NCBI GenBank assembly: GCA_022823145.1
Contig: JAJDXS010000029.1
Span: forward strand, 62,001 to 126,000
Direction: 5' to 3'
DNA from: Gemmatimonadota bacterium
Lineage (GTDB): Bacteria; Gemmatimonadota; Gemmatimonadetes; Longimicrobiales; Gaopeijiaceae
Length of the DNA: 64,000 nucleotides
Part shown: positions 27,675 through 39,000 of the stretch, piece after piece
Layout of the letters: each line of letters opens with the position of its first letter
Position numbering within the stretch: the stretch's first letter is position 1
Translations under genes and position numbers: made by a program
Notes under the pieces: model-generated
What the model was told of the DNA's origin: nothing
The model's database searches: none
The model's input: the letters and a program-made list of their open reading frames with translations, nothing else

Positions 27675-29162
27675 ATGGAAAGCGGCAAGGAGCCCCGGTC
27701 AGCGTTGCGCGGCAGGGTCGTCAAGGAGGCCCTGACCTTCGACGACGTGCTGCTCGTGCCGGGCCATTCCAGGGTTCATCCGGCGGACGCCGACATTTCC
27801 ACGCGGCTGACGAACCGCATAGCCCTTCAGGTTCCCCTGATCTCGGCCGCGATGGACACGGTGACCGAGGCGCGCATGGCGATCGCGGTTGCGCGCGAGG
27901 GCGGTGTCGGCGTCATCCACAAGAACATGACGATCGACCTGCAGGCCCAGGAGGTCGACCGGGTGAAGCGGTCGGAGAGCGGCATGATTCTCAAGCCGAT
28001 CACGCTGGAGCCCGCCGCTTCGCTCCGTGACGCCCACCAGCTGATGGCGCGCTTCTCGATCAGCGGCGTGCCGATCGTGGAGCCGGACGGCACCCTGGTC
28101 GGGATCATCACCAATCGCGACCTGCAGTTCGAGTCCGATCTCGACCGCCCCGTCGCGTCGCTCATGACCTCGCGGGGACTGGTCACCGCGCCTGTCGGCA
28201 CCACTCTGACCGAGGCGGAGCGCATCCTGCACCGCCACCGGATCGAGAAGCTGCCCGTCGTGGACGAGGCGGGGAAGCTGAGGGGGCTGATCACGGTCAA
28301 GGACATCTTCAAGCGCCGCCAGTTCCCCAACGCCTGCAAGGACCAGCACGGACGGCTGCGCGTGGGCGCGGCCATCGGCGCAGCCAGGTCCGATCTGGCC
28401 CGCGCACGGGCGCTGGTCGAGTCGGGTGTGGACTTCCTGGTAATCGACACCGCACACGGACACGCCGAGGGCGTTCTGAGGGCGGTGGCGAGGGTGCGCG
28501 AGGCGTTTCCCGACCAGGATCTCATCGCGGGGAACGTGGGCACGGCCGAGGGCGCCGACGCGTTGATCGAACGCGGGGCCGACGCGGTCAAGGTCGGTGT
28601 CGGTCCGGGCTCGATCTGCACCACGCGCGTCGTGACAGGTGTCGGCCTGCCGCAGCTGACCGCGGTCATGGACGCCGTCGACGGCGCCGCCGGCCGGGTT
28701 CCCGTGATCGCGGACGGGGGCATCCGCTACTCGGGCGATGTGGTCAAGGCACTTGCCGCCGGCGCCCAGAGCGTGATGATGGGTTCGGTGCTGGCCGGCA
28801 CCGAGGAATCCCCCGGCGAATCGTTCCTTCTCGAGGGACGACGCTTCAAGACCGTTCGCGGGATGGGCTCGCTGTCGGCCATGGAGGAGGGGTCCGCCGA
28901 CCGCTATTTCCAGGAGGGACGCGAGCTGCGGAAGCTGGTGCCGGAGGGGATCGAAGGTCGCGTGGCCTACAAGGGCCCCGTGTCGGACACGGTCTTCCAG
29001 CTGGCCGGCGGACTCAGAAGCGGGATGGGGTACTGTGGCGCCGGGTCGCTCGAGGCCCTGCGCACCTCGGCCCGTTTCGTGCGCGTGACGCCGGGGGGAC
29101 TGCGGGAGTCGCACCCCCACGACGTGACGATCACGCGGGAAGCGCCCAACTACAGCCATTAG
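27675..29162 (+). CDS. guaB: Inosine-5'-monophosphate dehydrogenase
   Basis: This 495-residue protein has the complete IMPDH layout: a TIM-barrel catalytic domain split by two CBS domains at about 95-210, which bind adenine nucleotides in relatives. The catalytic loop has [15 protein letters not shown] with the active cysteine, followed by [20 protein letters not shown] and the mobile flap [12 protein letters not shown]. It oxidises IMP to XMP with NAD, the committed step of GMP synthesis. The ATG at 27675 is used; a TTG at 27669 would add only two residues and lies within the putative -10. No ribosome-binding site is visible. Confidence 0.96.
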   Translation: MESGKEPRSALRGRVVKEALTFDDVLLVPGHSRVHPADADISTRLTNRIALQVPLISAAMDTVTEARMAIAVAREGGVGVIHKNMTIDLQAQEVDRVKRSESGMILKPITLEPAASLRDAHQLMARFSISGVPIVEPDGTLVGIITNRDLQFESDLDRPVASLMTSRGLVTAPVGTTLTEAERILHRHRIEKLPVVDEAGKLRGLITVKDIFKRRQFPNACKDQHGRLRVGAAIGAARSDLARARALVESGVDFLVIDTAHGHAEGVLRAVARVREAFPDQDLIAGNVGTAEGADALIERGADAVKVGVGPGSICTTRVVTGVGLPQLTAVMDAVDGAAGRVPVIADGGIRYSGDVVKALAAGAQSVMMGSVLAGTEESPGESFLLEGRRFKTVRGMGSLSAMEEGSADRYFQEGRELRKLVPEGIEGRVAYKGPVSDTVFQLAGGLRSGMGYCGAGSLEALRTSARFVRVTPGGLRESHPHDVTITREAPNYSH

Positions 29163-29163
29163 A

Positions 29164-29337
29164 AGCCCGTGGACAAAATCCCCCCGGCATTCGAGCGGCG
29201 ATGCATCCGGGCCGGACCGCTTCGCTCTGCGTTGCTCCTCGGGCCCGAAGCGCTGCTACTGGCCCTTCGTCGCGCCTTGCCGGCCCGGCGCCTCGCCGCT
29301 CTCGGTGCTCGGGCGGCTTTATCCACGGACTGCTTGA
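29164..29337. repeat. Long imperfect palindromic element
   Basis: The 179 bases between guaB and the transglycosylase gene are almost filled by one large inverted repeat. The outer arms, 29164-29202 and 29298-29337, match at roughly three quarters of about 39 positions with one gap; both contain GTGGA followed by AAA and GAGCGGCGA at their inner ends. The pairing continues inward through CGGGCCGG near 29208 and its complement CCGGCCCG near 29280. The element is non-coding on the plus strand. Its size, terminal inverted repeats and single-stranded folding potential resemble a REP/BIME-type or MITE-like element, but I see no second copy in this window. Confidence 0.6.
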
Positions 29338-29341
29338 GCAG

Positions 29342-30565
29342 ATGAACTATCCCGCACGTGGGCAGATGGCCGCCCGAAACGGTCTGGCTGCGGTTGCGCT
29401 GTTGCTGGCGGGTTGTGCGAGGCAACCGCCGCCCCTGCCCCCCGCTCCCGCCGGCGACGCCCCCGAGCGGCGTGAGCCGGCCGAGCGGGCGCCGGTAGTC
29501 CCGTCGCTCGTGGAGGGGCGCCGTGCGCTGCCGGAGGCGGTCGAGCCGCTGGACCCGCTGGAACTGGCCGCTTTCGATCCGATCATGACATCGCCGGCGG
29601 TCCGGGAAGAGCAGATCCAGAGGCGGATCGACTGGTGGATGGAGTACTGGCGCGGGCGGTCGACTGCGCCCTTCCAGCGGGGCCTGGCGCGCATGGGCCA
29701 GTACCAGGACTTCGTGAATGCGGAGCTGGCGAAGCGGGGTCTGCCCCAATCGCTCGTCTACCTGCCGCTCATCGAAGCCAACTACTACACCACGGCCGTA
29801 TCGCCCGCCGGGGCCGCGGGACTCTGGCAATTCATGCCTAACACGGCGCGCGGGCTCGGCCTGCGGGTCGACGGCATCGTGGACCAGCGCTTCGATCCGT
29901 TCGCCGCGACCCCCGCGGCGCTCGACTACATCGTCCACCTGAACCGGCAGTTCGGGTCGTGGTTCCTCACCCTTGCGGCCTACAACGCCGGTCCCAGCCG
30001 GGTGGAGTCGGTGATACGGCGCCACGGCGGCGGCCAGCCCCGTGAGGACGAGCTGTTCACCCTGATCCGCGAGCGGCTTCCCTCCGAAACCCGCGACTTC
30101 ATCCCGAAGTACCTGGCGGCCGTCCAGATCGCCAGCACCCCCGCGTACTACGGCCTGCCGAATCCCGTCAAGTCGCCGCCCATCCGCTTCGACACCACCG
30201 CGGTCGAAGGCGCAGCGACGCTCGACGTCATCGCAAGGGCGGCGGGTGTCGGGGAGGAGGAGGTGGAGCGGCTGAATCCGCACCTCCACGCCGGCATTAC
30301 GTCCGCCAGGGGATCGACCACGGTGCGCCTGCCGGAGGGTCGGGCCAGCGGCTTCGGCGCGCGTTTCGCTACGATCCCGCCTCATGAGCGCGTCGCGTGG
30401 CACATCGTCTCCGCGGGCGAGACCCTGACCCATATCGCACGCTACTACAGGATCTCCGTCGACGATCTGCGGGCCGCCAACCCCGACGTGGAACCCCGGC
30501 GCCTTCAGATCGGCGCCAGGCTGGTCATTCCGGTATCCAGCCGCGCGCTCCCACCATCAGACTGA
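29342..30565 (+). CDS. Membrane-bound lytic murein transglycosylase (MltD-like) with LysM
   Basis: From ATG 29342 the protein has 407 residues, with a lipobox LLAGC (Cys25), so it is a lipoprotein. After a proline-rich stretch, residues about 115-250 form a family 1 lytic transglycosylase domain with LPLIEANYYTTAVSP, whose glutamate is catalytic, plus GAAGLWQFMPNTAR and LAAYNAGPSRV. Residues about 355-398 form one LysM repeat (WHIVSAGETLTHIARYY ending RLVIPV). It cleaves glycan strands with formation of 1,6-anhydroMurNAc. An ATG eight codons later is an alternative. The gene is separated from guaB by the palindromic element and converges with moaC, whose stop lies nine bases into its end. Confidence 0.93.
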   Translation: MNYPARGQMAARNGLAAVALLLAGCARQPPPLPPAPAGDAPERREPAERAPVVPSLVEGRRALPEAVEPLDPLELAAFDPIMTSPAVREEQIQRRIDWWMEYWRGRSTAPFQRGLARMGQYQDFVNAELAKRGLPQSLVYLPLIEANYYTTAVSPAGAAGLWQFMPNTARGLGLRVDGIVDQRFDPFAATPAALDYIVHLNRQFGSWFLTLAAYNAGPSRVESVIRRHGGGQPREDELFTLIRERLPSETRDFIPKYLAAVQIASTPAYYGLPNPVKSPPIRFDTTAVEGAATLDVIARAAGVGEEEVERLNPHLHAGITSARGSTTVRLPEGRASGFGARFATIPPHERVAWHIVSAGETLTHIARYYRISVDDLRAANPDVEPRRLQIGARLVIPVSSRALPPSD

Positions 30566-31096
30566 CCGGTCCCCGGCGCGCCAGCTTCCCGAGCGCCCCC
30601 CCGACTTCTCCACCAGCCGGATCGACTCGATTGTCATGCCGCGGTCGACGGCCTTGAGCATGTCGTAGGCCGTGAGGAGCGCCACCGAAACCGCGGTCAG
30701 CGCCTCCATTTCCACACCGGTCCGACCCGCTATCCGCGCGGTGGCGGTCACCCTGAGCCCGGGTAGCGCGGGGTCCGCTTCCACGTCGACACCGATGCTC
30801 GCTGCGGGCAACACGTGGCAGAGCGGGATCAGTTCGCCCGTGCGCTTGCCTGCCATGATCCCAGCGACACGCGCCACCTGCTCCACGTCTCCCTTGGGGT
30901 TTGCCCCGCCGGCCAGCAGCTCGTAGGCGCGCCGGGAGCACCTCAGCACCCCCTGGGCCAGGGCCTGGCGGGAGGTGACGTCCTTGTCGCCCACCTCCAC
31001 CATCGTCGCCTTTCCGTCGGTGTCGAGATGGGTCAGCGCGGGGGCTGGTCGCGGATCGGGATCCTTCATTCTCCTGTCCGGGTTTTCGGGTGTCAC
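30557..31096 (-). CDS. moaC: Cyclic pyranopterin monophosphate synthase
   Basis: This 179-residue protein has [18 protein letters not shown] at the start of the core, the active-site [14 protein letters not shown] segment, and [23 protein letters not shown], all conserved in MoaC. It converts 3',8-cyclo-7,8-dihydro-GTP to cPMP in molybdenum-cofactor synthesis. The GTG start at 31096 gives the length above; an ATG nine codons later (31069) with AGGAG immediately before it is an alternative. It is the last gene of the minus-strand run beginning with the DUF58 gene, five bases after holB. It overlaps the transglycosylase gene tail to tail by nine bases. moaA and moaE are not in the window. Confidence 0.94.
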   Translation of the reverse strand: MTPENPDRRMKDPDPRPAPALTHLDTDGKATMVEVGDKDVTSRQALAQGVLRCSRRAYELLAGGANPKGDVEQVARVAGIMAGKRTGELIPLCHVLPAASIGVDVEADPALPGLRVTATARIAGRTGVEMEALTAVSVALLTAYDMLKAVDRGMTIESIRLVEKSGGRSGSWRAGDRSV

Positions 31097-31101
31097 GGCG
31101 G

Positions 31102-32253
31102 TCAGGCGGGCTCGAGGATCTCCTCCAGATCCAGGAGCAGGGTACCCATGAAGAGTTGGGGGTTCACATTGCCCCGCGCCAGCATACTGGCTTCCTCGAC
31201 CTGTCCGACGGCGCGTGCGATCCGGTCGGGCGTGAGTGCCAGCCGTCGGGCCGTGTCGCGCAGGAACGGCAGCTCATCCACGTTGACGACCTGGTCGTCA
31301 CGGCCGAGACTGGCCGCACCGAGGTCGCGGATCCAGAGTTGCAGCGCCCCCATGAGGCCCAGTAGCCCGCGCCCCCCGGCGGGGGGGAATGCCGCCGCGG
31401 CCGTGTACGCGTCGGCACGCCGGCCCCCGGTGGCCGCGCGCAACAGGTCGAGGGCGCGGGTGCGCTGGCGGCTCTGATCGCCGTCCGGTTCGAGGTATCC
31501 GATGGCGGCGCCGATCGAGCCCTGGGACAGTTTGGCGGCGCGTATCGCGGCCTCGGGGTCCGCGCCGCACTCCTCTCGGAGGAAGGCTGCCACCTCCTCG
31601 ACCGGCAGAGGAGGGAGATGGATCGGCAGGGCGCGTGATCGTATGGTATCTAGGAGGCTCCCCGGTCTTCCCGAGGTGAGGATGAAGCGGCTGCCGTCCG
31701 GGGGCTCCTCCAGGAGCTTCAGCAGTGCGTTGGCGGCTTCCGGACTGGCCTCCTGCGGGACGAGGTATTCGGCGTCCCCGATGATGAAGACCTGCTCCTC
31801 GCCCACGGCCGGCCGGCGGTGGGCGTGGTCGCGGATCGTCAGAACGGCGGCCAGATAGATGCCCTTGACCTCGGTGTCACCCTCGGCACGGAGAGGGCTT
31901 TTACGGAATTCGGCAAGTTTCTCGAAGCGCGCGTCCTCCAGCGCCGCCGCCAGTTTCGCCGGCCCCGAAGTGCGCTTCGGGCGGGGCAGCGGGAAGTGCC
32001 AGTGGATATCGGGGTGTTCCAGGCTGAGTGCGCGCCGGCAACTGTTGCAGCGGCCGCAGGGCTTGTCCGCCCCGCTGCAGAGCCGCGTGCGCGCCAGCCA
32101 CAGGGCGAGCGACTGCTTGCCGCACCCGGGCATCCCGTGAATCAGGACGGTGGCGGGAAGCGTGCCGCGCGCCAGGGACCGGCGTAGCGACGCGCGGAGG
32201 GCCTCGTGTCCAAGGAACCGGGGTGGTTCCGGCCGCCCGGCTGCGGGAGTCAC
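31102..32253 (-). CDS. holB: DNA polymerase III, delta' subunit
   Basis: This 383-residue AAA+ clamp-loader subunit has a P-loop, HGMPGCGKQS, at 39-48. A zinc module (CSGADKPCGRCNSC at 59-72), the sensor-1-like RFILTSGRPGSLL and the delta'-typical SPEAANALLKLLEEPP follow. Together with tau/gamma and delta it loads the sliding clamp. The GTG start at 32253 overlaps the pdxA stop (GTGA); the open frame continues upstream only as the shadow of pdxA. The presence of both P-loop and zinc module leaves a DnaX-type reading possible, but the short length, the position after pdxA and the delta' motif favour HolB. Confidence 0.88.
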   Translation of the reverse strand: MTPAAGRPEPPRFLGHEALRASLRRSLARGTLPATVLIHGMPGCGKQSLALWLARTRLCSGADKPCGRCNSCRRALSLEHPDIHWHFPLPRPKRTSGPAKLAAALEDARFEKLAEFRKSPLRAEGDTEVKGIYLAAVLTIRDHAHRRPAVGEEQVFIIGDAEYLVPQEASPEAANALLKLLEEPPDGSRFILTSGRPGSLLDTIRSRALPIHLPPLPVEEVAAFLREECGADPEAAIRAAKLSQGSIGAAIGYLEPDGDQSRQRTRALDLLRAATGGRRADAYTAAAAFPPAGGRGLLGLMGALQLWIRDLGAASLGRDDQVVNVDELPFLRDTARRLALTPDRIARAVGQVEEASMLARGNVNPQLFMGTLLLDLEEILEPA

Positions 32254-33245
32254 CTGATCGGCGCGGCCGGTGCGCGGGACGTGTTGGCAGAGGCGGCCCG
32301 GCGTGCCCCGGCCAGGCGCATGGCCAGTCGGACGGCCTCCACCATCGAGGAAGGGTCGGCGACTCCCCGGCCCGCGATGTCGAACGCGGTCCCGTGATCG
32401 GGCGACGTGCGGATGAAGGGCAGGCCCAGCGTCACGTTGACGCCCCTGCCGAACGCAGCGGTCTTGAAGGCGGCCATTCCCACGTCGTGGTACGGCGCCA
32501 CCACGGCGTCGAACTCGCCGGAGAAGGCACGGACAAAGACGGTGTCGGCGGGAACGGGTCCGGTGACATGCCACGGATCACCGTCCAGGGCCGCGATCGC
32601 GGGCTCGTAGACATCGCGCTCCTCGGTGCCGAACATGCCGTTGTCGGAGGCATGGGGATTGAGTGCACACAGCGCAATCCGGGGCGCCGCGAGCCCCCAG
32701 TCGGAACGCAGCGCCGCGCCGAGCAGGCGCGTCTGCGACACGAGCAGCGCCTTGTCGACCGACGCGGCCACCTCCGCGAGCGGAATGTGGATCGTGGCGA
32801 GCATGACCCGCTTGGGGGCGGTGCCGGTGCCATCGCCCTCGTCACACATCAACATGCCCGCCTCGGCCGCGCCCGACAGCGCCATGAGCATCTCGGTGTG
32901 GCCCGGGTGATACCCGGCCGCGGCCAGCCCGGGCTTGTGCACCGGCGCGGTCACGATCGCGTCGACCTCGCCCGCCAGCGCCAGCTCGATCGCGTGCTCG
33001 ATGGCCATCCCGGCCGCCCTGCCGGGGTGAAGTCCCGCGGCACCTCCGCCCACCGCCTCGAACCGCCACGATCCCGAGAAGTCTCCGGCGCATTCCACCG
33101 GCCCGATCACCCGCACGCTGTCGGCGCAGAGCGGCGGATCGAACCGCGCCCCCGCGGCCAGGGCCTTTGCGGCCACCTCCGGGCCGATCCCGCCGGGATC
33201 CCCGAGCGTGACGGCGAGCTGCACCTCGCGTGGGCCGCGCGGCAC
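32250..33245 (-). CDS. pdxA: 4-hydroxythreonine-4-phosphate dehydrogenase
   Basis: This 331-residue protein is of typical length. LAVTLGDPGGIGPEV opens the protein, followed by TAPVHKPGLAAAGYHPGHTE with a metal-binding histidine, ALNPHASDNGMFGTEE, and APYHDVGMAAFKTAAFG, which supplies another metal ligand. It oxidises 4-phosphohydroxy-L-threonine in the DXP-dependent vitamin B6 pathway. The GTG at 33245 lies six bases after the surA stop; a second GTG at 33224 would remove seven residues. The surA-pdxA order is conserved in many proteobacteria, so this junction is an old linkage. The gene ends by overlapping holB. Confidence 0.94.
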   Translation of the reverse strand: MPRGPREVQLAVTLGDPGGIGPEVAAKALAAGARFDPPLCADSVRVIGPVECAGDFSGSWRFEAVGGGAAGLHPGRAAGMAIEHAIELALAGEVDAIVTAPVHKPGLAAAGYHPGHTEMLMALSGAAEAGMLMCDEGDGTGTAPKRVMLATIHIPLAEVAASVDKALLVSQTRLLGAALRSDWGLAAPRIALCALNPHASDNGMFGTEERDVYEPAIAALDGDPWHVTGPVPADTVFVRAFSGEFDAVVAPYHDVGMAAFKTAAFGRGVNVTLGLPFIRTSPDHGTAFDIAGRGVADPSSMVEAVRLAMRLAGARRAASANTSRAPAAPIR

Positions 33246-33250
33246 GTCCT

Positions 33251-34612
33251 CTATCGCCCCGGTTCCTTGACCTCGACGTAGGTCCTGGCCCGCAGCCCGT
33301 CCAGGAGCGCTTCCTCTCTCTTTTGCGCCATCAGGGTGGCGCGAATCTGCGGCTCCAGATCCTCGTAGCTGAACTCTCCCGCATCGCGCAACTGCTCGAT
33401 CCTGATGATCGCGAAGAGCTCCTCGCCCTGGAAGGTGAACTGTATGGGGCCGACGATCTCGCCGATTTCGCGCCCGGTGAGCGCCGCCACGTATGCGGGG
33501 GCGAGATACTGCGCGATCTGGCGCTGCGGCACGGTCGCGGAATCGGGAAGGCTGGACTCGTGATACTCGTCGATCAGCGACTCGAAGTCCTCGGCCCTCG
33601 CCCTCTCGGCGATTTCGGCGGCGAATGAACGCGTCGCCCCTATGTCGCCCAGCCCGATATCGGGCCGAATGAGGATGTGCCGGGCCCTTCGTTCCGCGTA
33701 TCGCACACGCTCCACGAGTATGATGTGATATCCGAAGTCGGTCTCGACGACGTCGCTGATGCCGCCCTCCAGCAGACTGAAAGCCGCATCGTCGAATTCG
33801 TCGACCATCAGACCCCGGCGGAACCACCCCAGGTCGCCTCCGGCCTCGGCCGAACCGGGATCCTGCGAGTACTCGGTGGCCAGCGCGGCGAAGTCCTCGC
33901 CCGCGCGGACGCGTTCGAGGAGGTCCTCGGCCCTGGATCGGGCCGCGTCCAGGGTGGAATCGGATGGTTGCACGGTAAGGAGGATCTGCTTGAAGGTCAC
34001 GGTGGCGGGGCGCTGCTGCAGTGCGGCACGCTGTACCTCGAAGAACTCGCGTATCTCGGCCTCGGTAACCTCGACCGCGCTCTCGCCACTGTACCTTGCG
34101 ACGTACAGCTGGATGAGCATGCCCTGGCTGATTTCGTCTCTTAGCAACTCGCGATAGGCCTGCAGCGAGAGTCCCTCGGCCTCCAGCTGGCTCTCCATCG
34201 CCGCCCGGCCGCCGAAGGAGGCCTCGACGGTGTCGAGGCGCTGTTGCAGCTGGCTCTCCAGGCGGTCGCTGTCCACCTCGAGCAGCGTGTCCTGCGCCGC
34301 GGCCTGCAGCACGATCTGGTTGGCGATCAGTGCGTCCAGCAGGGTCCGCCGGTGCTCCTCCGATTCAGGCGTGCCTTCTTCGGGCACGGGTTGTCCGCGG
34401 GCGCGCTGCTGGCTTTCGACCTGGACCAGCTGGGACAGGAGCACGACCGAATCGCCGACGATCGCCACGACCCGGTCAACCGATTCTTCCTGCGCCTGCG
34501 CGGGGGCGGCAACGCCTCCCACGGCGACGCAAGCGAGCAGCGCCCGGACGAGCAGCGCACCGGGTGTGGGGAAAGGCCGAGATGATCTCATGGCGAGCCT
34601 GCCTTGCTGCAT
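33251..34612 (-). CDS. surA: SurA-type periplasmic peptidyl-prolyl isomerase/chaperone
   Basis: This 453-residue protein has a signal peptide ending APAQAQ. The SurA N-terminal chaperone region spans about 45-185 ([18 protein letters not shown]). A parvulin domain lies at about 205-310, with [27 protein letters not shown] and GYHIILVE. A second, weaker C-terminal parvulin-like region includes [10 protein letters not shown]. It escorts outer-membrane proteins to the BAM complex and isomerises prolyl bonds. The ATG at 34612 is used; one seven codons later (34591) gives a more compact signal peptide. It follows another parvulin gene by 13 bases and precedes pdxA. Confidence 0.9.
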   Translation of the reverse strand: MQQGRLAMRSSRPFPTPGALLVRALLACVAVGGVAAPAQAQEESVDRVVAIVGDSVVLLSQLVQVESQQRARGQPVPEEGTPESEEHRRTLLDALIANQIVLQAAAQDTLLEVDSDRLESQLQQRLDTVEASFGGRAAMESQLEAEGLSLQAYRELLRDEISQGMLIQLYVARYSGESAVEVTEAEIREFFEVQRAALQQRPATVTFKQILLTVQPSDSTLDAARSRAEDLLERVRAGEDFAALATEYSQDPGSAEAGGDLGWFRRGLMVDEFDDAAFSLLEGGISDVVETDFGYHIILVERVRYAERRARHILIRPDIGLGDIGATRSFAAEIAERARAEDFESLIDEYHESSLPDSATVPQRQIAQYLAPAYVAALTGREIGEIVGPIQFTFQGEELFAIIRIEQLRDAGEFSYEDLEPQIRATLMAQKREEALLDGLRARTYVEVKEPGR

Positions 34613-34625
34613 CCTGTGTGCCGGG

Positions 34626-36014
34626 CTAACGGAGTTCGATTTCTTCGACGCGGTCCAGGGTTGTACCGATCCGCGATTCGTGGATGCGCCACGCGTCCGT
34701 TTCCCTCAACAGGAATGTAACGCCACCCAGGGGGAGGATTTCCTGCTGCCCCGAGATGATCCGGGCCAGGGCCCCGTGAACGAGTTCCTGAGCCGTCGGC
34801 GTCGCTGACTCGGTGCCGTCCGTCCCCGGTCGCGGGATGAGTCCGATGACCTCGGCCCGCTCCCTGATCGCGGCCCGCGCCTCCGCCGAGACGGAATCGA
34901 CCTGAACGGCCGTCGCATCGAAGCCGCCCTCCCGGGCCTCGGCAAGCAGCAGTTCCTGTTGCGCGAGCCGCCGCACCACGGCCCGCAACTCGGTGTCCGA
35001 AGCGGCCAGAACACCCTGGGCGAACCCCTCCGGCGAGATGCGGGCCAGCTCCAGGAATTCACCGGTCGTGTAGACGCCGCCGTCCGACCAGGTCATGAGC
35101 GGGCGCTCCGCCGCACCGCGCGACAGCCGCGATGGCGCGGTCTCGATAAGCGCCCGGGCGAGTTGCAGGGCATCCGGCGCGAATTGCAGGGTGGCCGCCG
35201 AATCCAGTTGAGCGATGTACGCCCCTTCGGCCCGGGTCAGCCGTTCCTGCTGGATCCGGGCGCGGAACTCGGCTCCTACCTCGGACAGCTCCGGTACGGC
35301 GAGCGCGTCGAGCCGCAGCAGATGGTAGCCGAGTTGAGTCTCGACGGGGTCGCTGAGCTCGCCGGGCTGCAGACCGAAGACGGCCGAGTCGATCGGCGCC
35401 AGCATTTCTCCGCGCCCGAAGGTACCCATGCTGCCGCCGCGGCTGCCGCTGCCGGGGTCTCCGCTGTACCGCACGGCCATGTCGGCGAAGTCGGCGCCCT
35501 CGACCAACTGATCGCGGAGCGAGCGCGCCACGGTCAGGACGCTGTCCCGCTGCCGGATCGTCGCGCTCGGCGGAAGGAGCAGCAGAATCTGGGAGGCGGT
35601 CGCGCGTGCGCCGGGAAGGTCGGCGGCGAAGCGCTCGGCGAGTTCCTCGTTGCTGACGACCGTGTCGACATCGATCACCGCGTCCCTCAGGCGGTCCAGC
35701 ATGATCTCCTGCAGCGGCTGTTCGACAATCAGCCCCACGTCGAGCGACCCGAGGGTGGTATCCGCGCCCAGGTGCGTGGCGAGCAGGGAATAGTCCACCC
35801 ACAGTTCGGCCAGGACCCGCACCACCTGGGTGTCGGCGGGCACCGTACTGTGCTCGGCGATCAACCCGGCCGCGTCCTCCACGGTGAGCCGATGGTGCGC
35901 GGCCTCCGCCAGGTTCCCGGAAACGCACGCCGACAGCAACAGGGCTCCAAGGACGCCAGCGAGCCCCAGGGCCCGGCTGCCGGCGGTGCGCAGGCAATCA
36001 GTATCGGGCATCAT
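34626..36014 (-). CDS. Parvulin-type peptidyl-prolyl isomerase lipoprotein
   Basis: From ATG 36014 this is a 462-residue protein with a lipobox-like LLLSAC after a hydrophobic segment, so it is probably a lipoprotein. The N-terminal 130 residues are helical. A parvulin domain at about 155-255 shows [40 protein letters not shown] and GYHLLRLD. The C-terminal half ([17 protein letters not shown]) is unassigned. It likely works beside SurA in envelope protein folding, like PpiD/PrsA relatives. The start overlaps the end of mfd by 17 bases. The ATG three bases downstream is equally good; a much longer open frame upstream is the mfd shadow. Confidence 0.85.
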   Translation of the reverse strand: MMPDTDCLRTAGSRALGLAGVLGALLLSACVSGNLAEAAHHRLTVEDAAGLIAEHSTVPADTQVVRVLAELWVDYSLLATHLGADTTLGSLDVGLIVEQPLQEIMLDRLRDAVIDVDTVVSNEELAERFAADLPGARATASQILLLLPPSATIRQRDSVLTVARSLRDQLVEGADFADMAVRYSGDPGSGSRGGSMGTFGRGEMLAPIDSAVFGLQPGELSDPVETQLGYHLLRLDALAVPELSEVGAEFRARIQQERLTRAEGAYIAQLDSAATLQFAPDALQLARALIETAPSRLSRGAAERPLMTWSDGGVYTTGEFLELARISPEGFAQGVLAASDTELRAVVRRLAQQELLLAEAREGGFDATAVQVDSVSAEARAAIRERAEVIGLIPRPGTDGTESATPTAQELVHGALARIISGQQEILPLGGVTFLLRETDAWRIHESRIGTTLDRVEEIELR

Positions 36015-39000
36015 GGGTGGATTCTGCCAAAAGACCCGTCCTTGTTCCAATCGGGGATTCCAAAACCCTCTCGGCGGTGTCGCGGGTGTTTGGCTCATTG
36101 CGGGCGACATCGTCGACTCCGAAGGACGAGTCGCCACCGCCAAGGGCATCGATCGCCCGCACTACCAGATTAGCCAGACGCCGTCGATCCGAACACTCCA
36201 GGATCACCGACAGCGGGGAGATCCGGCGCACCTCGATGCCTACCGGTTCGCCCGCGAGCGCCTTCTCCAGAGCCGACATGCGGGGCACCACGGCAGAAAC
36301 GAAGTTGATGCGGGCGCTGTTCCGCCGCACCAGGATCCTGCTCACGCCAGCCCGCTGACCCGTGATCGCGAGCAGGGATTTCTCGAGCAGCCGGCTGGCT
36401 TGGACGGGGATTCTGCCGAAGCGGTCGCGAAGCTCTTCGGCCAGCGCTTCGACCTCGGCGTGGCCCGACATCTTCGAGAGGCGCCGGTAGAGATGCAGCT
36501 TCTGATGCTGATCCGGGACGTACTCGTCCGGCAGATAGGCGTCGCCGTCCATCGTCACTTCCGGGCGCGGGTGGTCGCGGCGGTCCGGTCCCTCGCGGAT
36601 CCGGCGCACCGCGTTTTCGATGAGCCGCATGTAGGTATCGATCCCGACGGCGTGGGCGTACCCGCTCTGGTCCTCGCCCAACAGGTTGCCCGCACCCCTG
36701 ACTTCCAGGTCCCGCAGCGCGATCTGGTAGCCGCTTCCCAGCTCCGTGTAGTGCTCGAGAACACGGAGCCGCTTCTCGGCTTCCGGCGTGATCTTCTGCG
36801 GTACGATCAGGTAGCAGTAGGCACGGCGGTCCCAGCGACCGACGCGGCCGCGAATCTGGTAGAGCTGGGAGAGCCCGAACCGGTCCGCGCCCGTCACGAT
36901 GAGCGTGTTGGCGTTGGGCACGTCGAGCCCGTTCTCGATTATCGATGAGCAGACCAGGATGTCCGTATCGCCTTGAACAAAGTCCGTCATGGCGCGGTCC
37001 AGCTGCCGTGCCGGCATCTGACCGTGCGCGACACCGACGGCGGCGCGCGGCACCAGCCTTCGCACCCGCTCGGCGGCGGTGTCGATGGTCTCCACCCGGT
37101 TGTGGAGGAAGAAGACCTGTCCGCCGCGGTCCAGCTCCTGCTGGCAGGCCTCGGCGATCAGGTGGTCGCTCCAGCCAATCACATGGGTGACGATCGGCAT
37201 CCTGTCACGGGGCGGGGTCCGTATGAGCGACAGATCCCGGACGCCCGTCAGCGACAGATACAGCGTCCTCGGTATCGGGGTGGCTGTCAGCGTGAGCACG
37301 TCGACGGTCGTCCGAAGGCGCTTCAAGCGCTCCTTCTGGCGTACGCCCATGCGCTGTTCCTCGTCGATCACGACCAGGCCCAGATCGCGGAAGGCTACGT
37401 CCGGGGACAGAAGACGGTGTGTGCCGATCACGATGTCCGCGGTGCCCCCGGCGAGTTCGGCGATCACTTCCCGCTGGCGGGCCGGCGAATCCAGTCGCGA
37501 CAGCGACACGACACGCACGGGGTAGTCGGCGAGCCGGTCGCCGAACGTCTTGGCGTGCTGCGCGACGAGCACCGTCGTCGGAGCCAGGACCGCGACCTGC
37601 TTTCCGTCCTGGACCGCCTTGAAGGCGGCGCGGACCGCGACCTCGGTCTTGCCGTATCCGGCGTCGCCGCAGACCAGGCGATCCATGATGCCGGACGACT
37701 GCATGTCGCGCTTCACGTCCTCGACCGCCCGTCGCTGGTCCGGAGTGTCCTCGTAAAGGAAGGACGACTCCATCTCACGTTGCCACCGGGTGTCGGCTGA
37801 AAACGCGTTCCCGCGCCGGGCGCGTCGGGCGGCGTAGAGATCGAGCAGCTCGGCGGTCATCCGGTTGATCGCCGCCTGGGTCTTCCGTTTGAGGCTCTTC
37901 CAGCGCTTGCCTCCGATGCGGTGGAGACTCGGGGGGCGATCCTCCGGGTGCGCTCCCACCCAGCGCTCGACCTGGTCCAGGAGGTATACGGGGACACGCA
38001 GCACTTCGTCCTGGTCGTAAACGACGACCAGTGATTCGATCGACTCGTCGCCGATCACGACCCGTTCGAGCCCGCGGAAGCGCCCTATGCCGTGCTCCAT
38101 GTGGACGACGTGGTCGCCTGGCGTCAGCTGGGCAAGGCTCTCCAGCGCCGCCGCTCCGCGGAACCGCTTGCTGCGTCGCAACTTGCGGCTTCGGCGAAAG
38201 ATCTCGTGGTCGGTGAGGAAGTTGGCTGGAGGACGCGCGTCGGAGACCATGAACCCGCCGGAAAGGGATCCCACGACCACATGACACCCCCGGGGGGATA
38301 TGCCTTTGCGATCGGTGATGAGCTCCTCGAGTCGCGCCGCCTGTCCTTCGTTGTCGCACAGGAGGTGCGTCGTGGCGCCTCGAGCCTCTGCTCCGGCCAG
38401 AAAGGACGCCAGTCTGCGGGTGTTGCGCTCGATCGGGGGTGGACGGCGAACCTGAAAGACGGGGTCGCCGACATGCTCCTCCACGAATACGAGCTGCGGA
38501 TGCCGGCGTGCGCGACCGGCCAGCGTCTCGGGGGTCAGGAAGAGTGCAGCGGGTGACGTGGCGGGGTTACCGTGGCGGACGGCTTCGGAGTACTGCTTCT
38601 CGACCTGTCGCCAGGGATGTCCGGCGCTGTCGGCCCAGGGGCGGTCGGAGTCGCGTACCAGCACGGTGTCACGGGGAAACCTCTCCAGGATGGAGCACCT
38701 TGCCGGGTCTGCCGTCGCGTGTCCTCCGAAACGAACGGGCAGGATGTCGGCGCGATCCGTCGTGTTCGTGGAACGCTGATCCAGGATGTCGAAGGACCGG
38801 ATGGACTCGACGTCGTCACCCCAGAACTCGACCCGCGCCGGAGCGGCGGCGCCGAAAGAGAAAAGGTCGATGAGCCCACCGCGGACGGCGTAGCATCCGG
38901 GACGCTCGACGATCGGCACCCGCTCGAAGCCGCGCGCATCCAGGGCCTCGATGAGGGTGTCGCGGCGCAGCCGCTGGCCGGTCTTCACGGTGAGCCGGAG

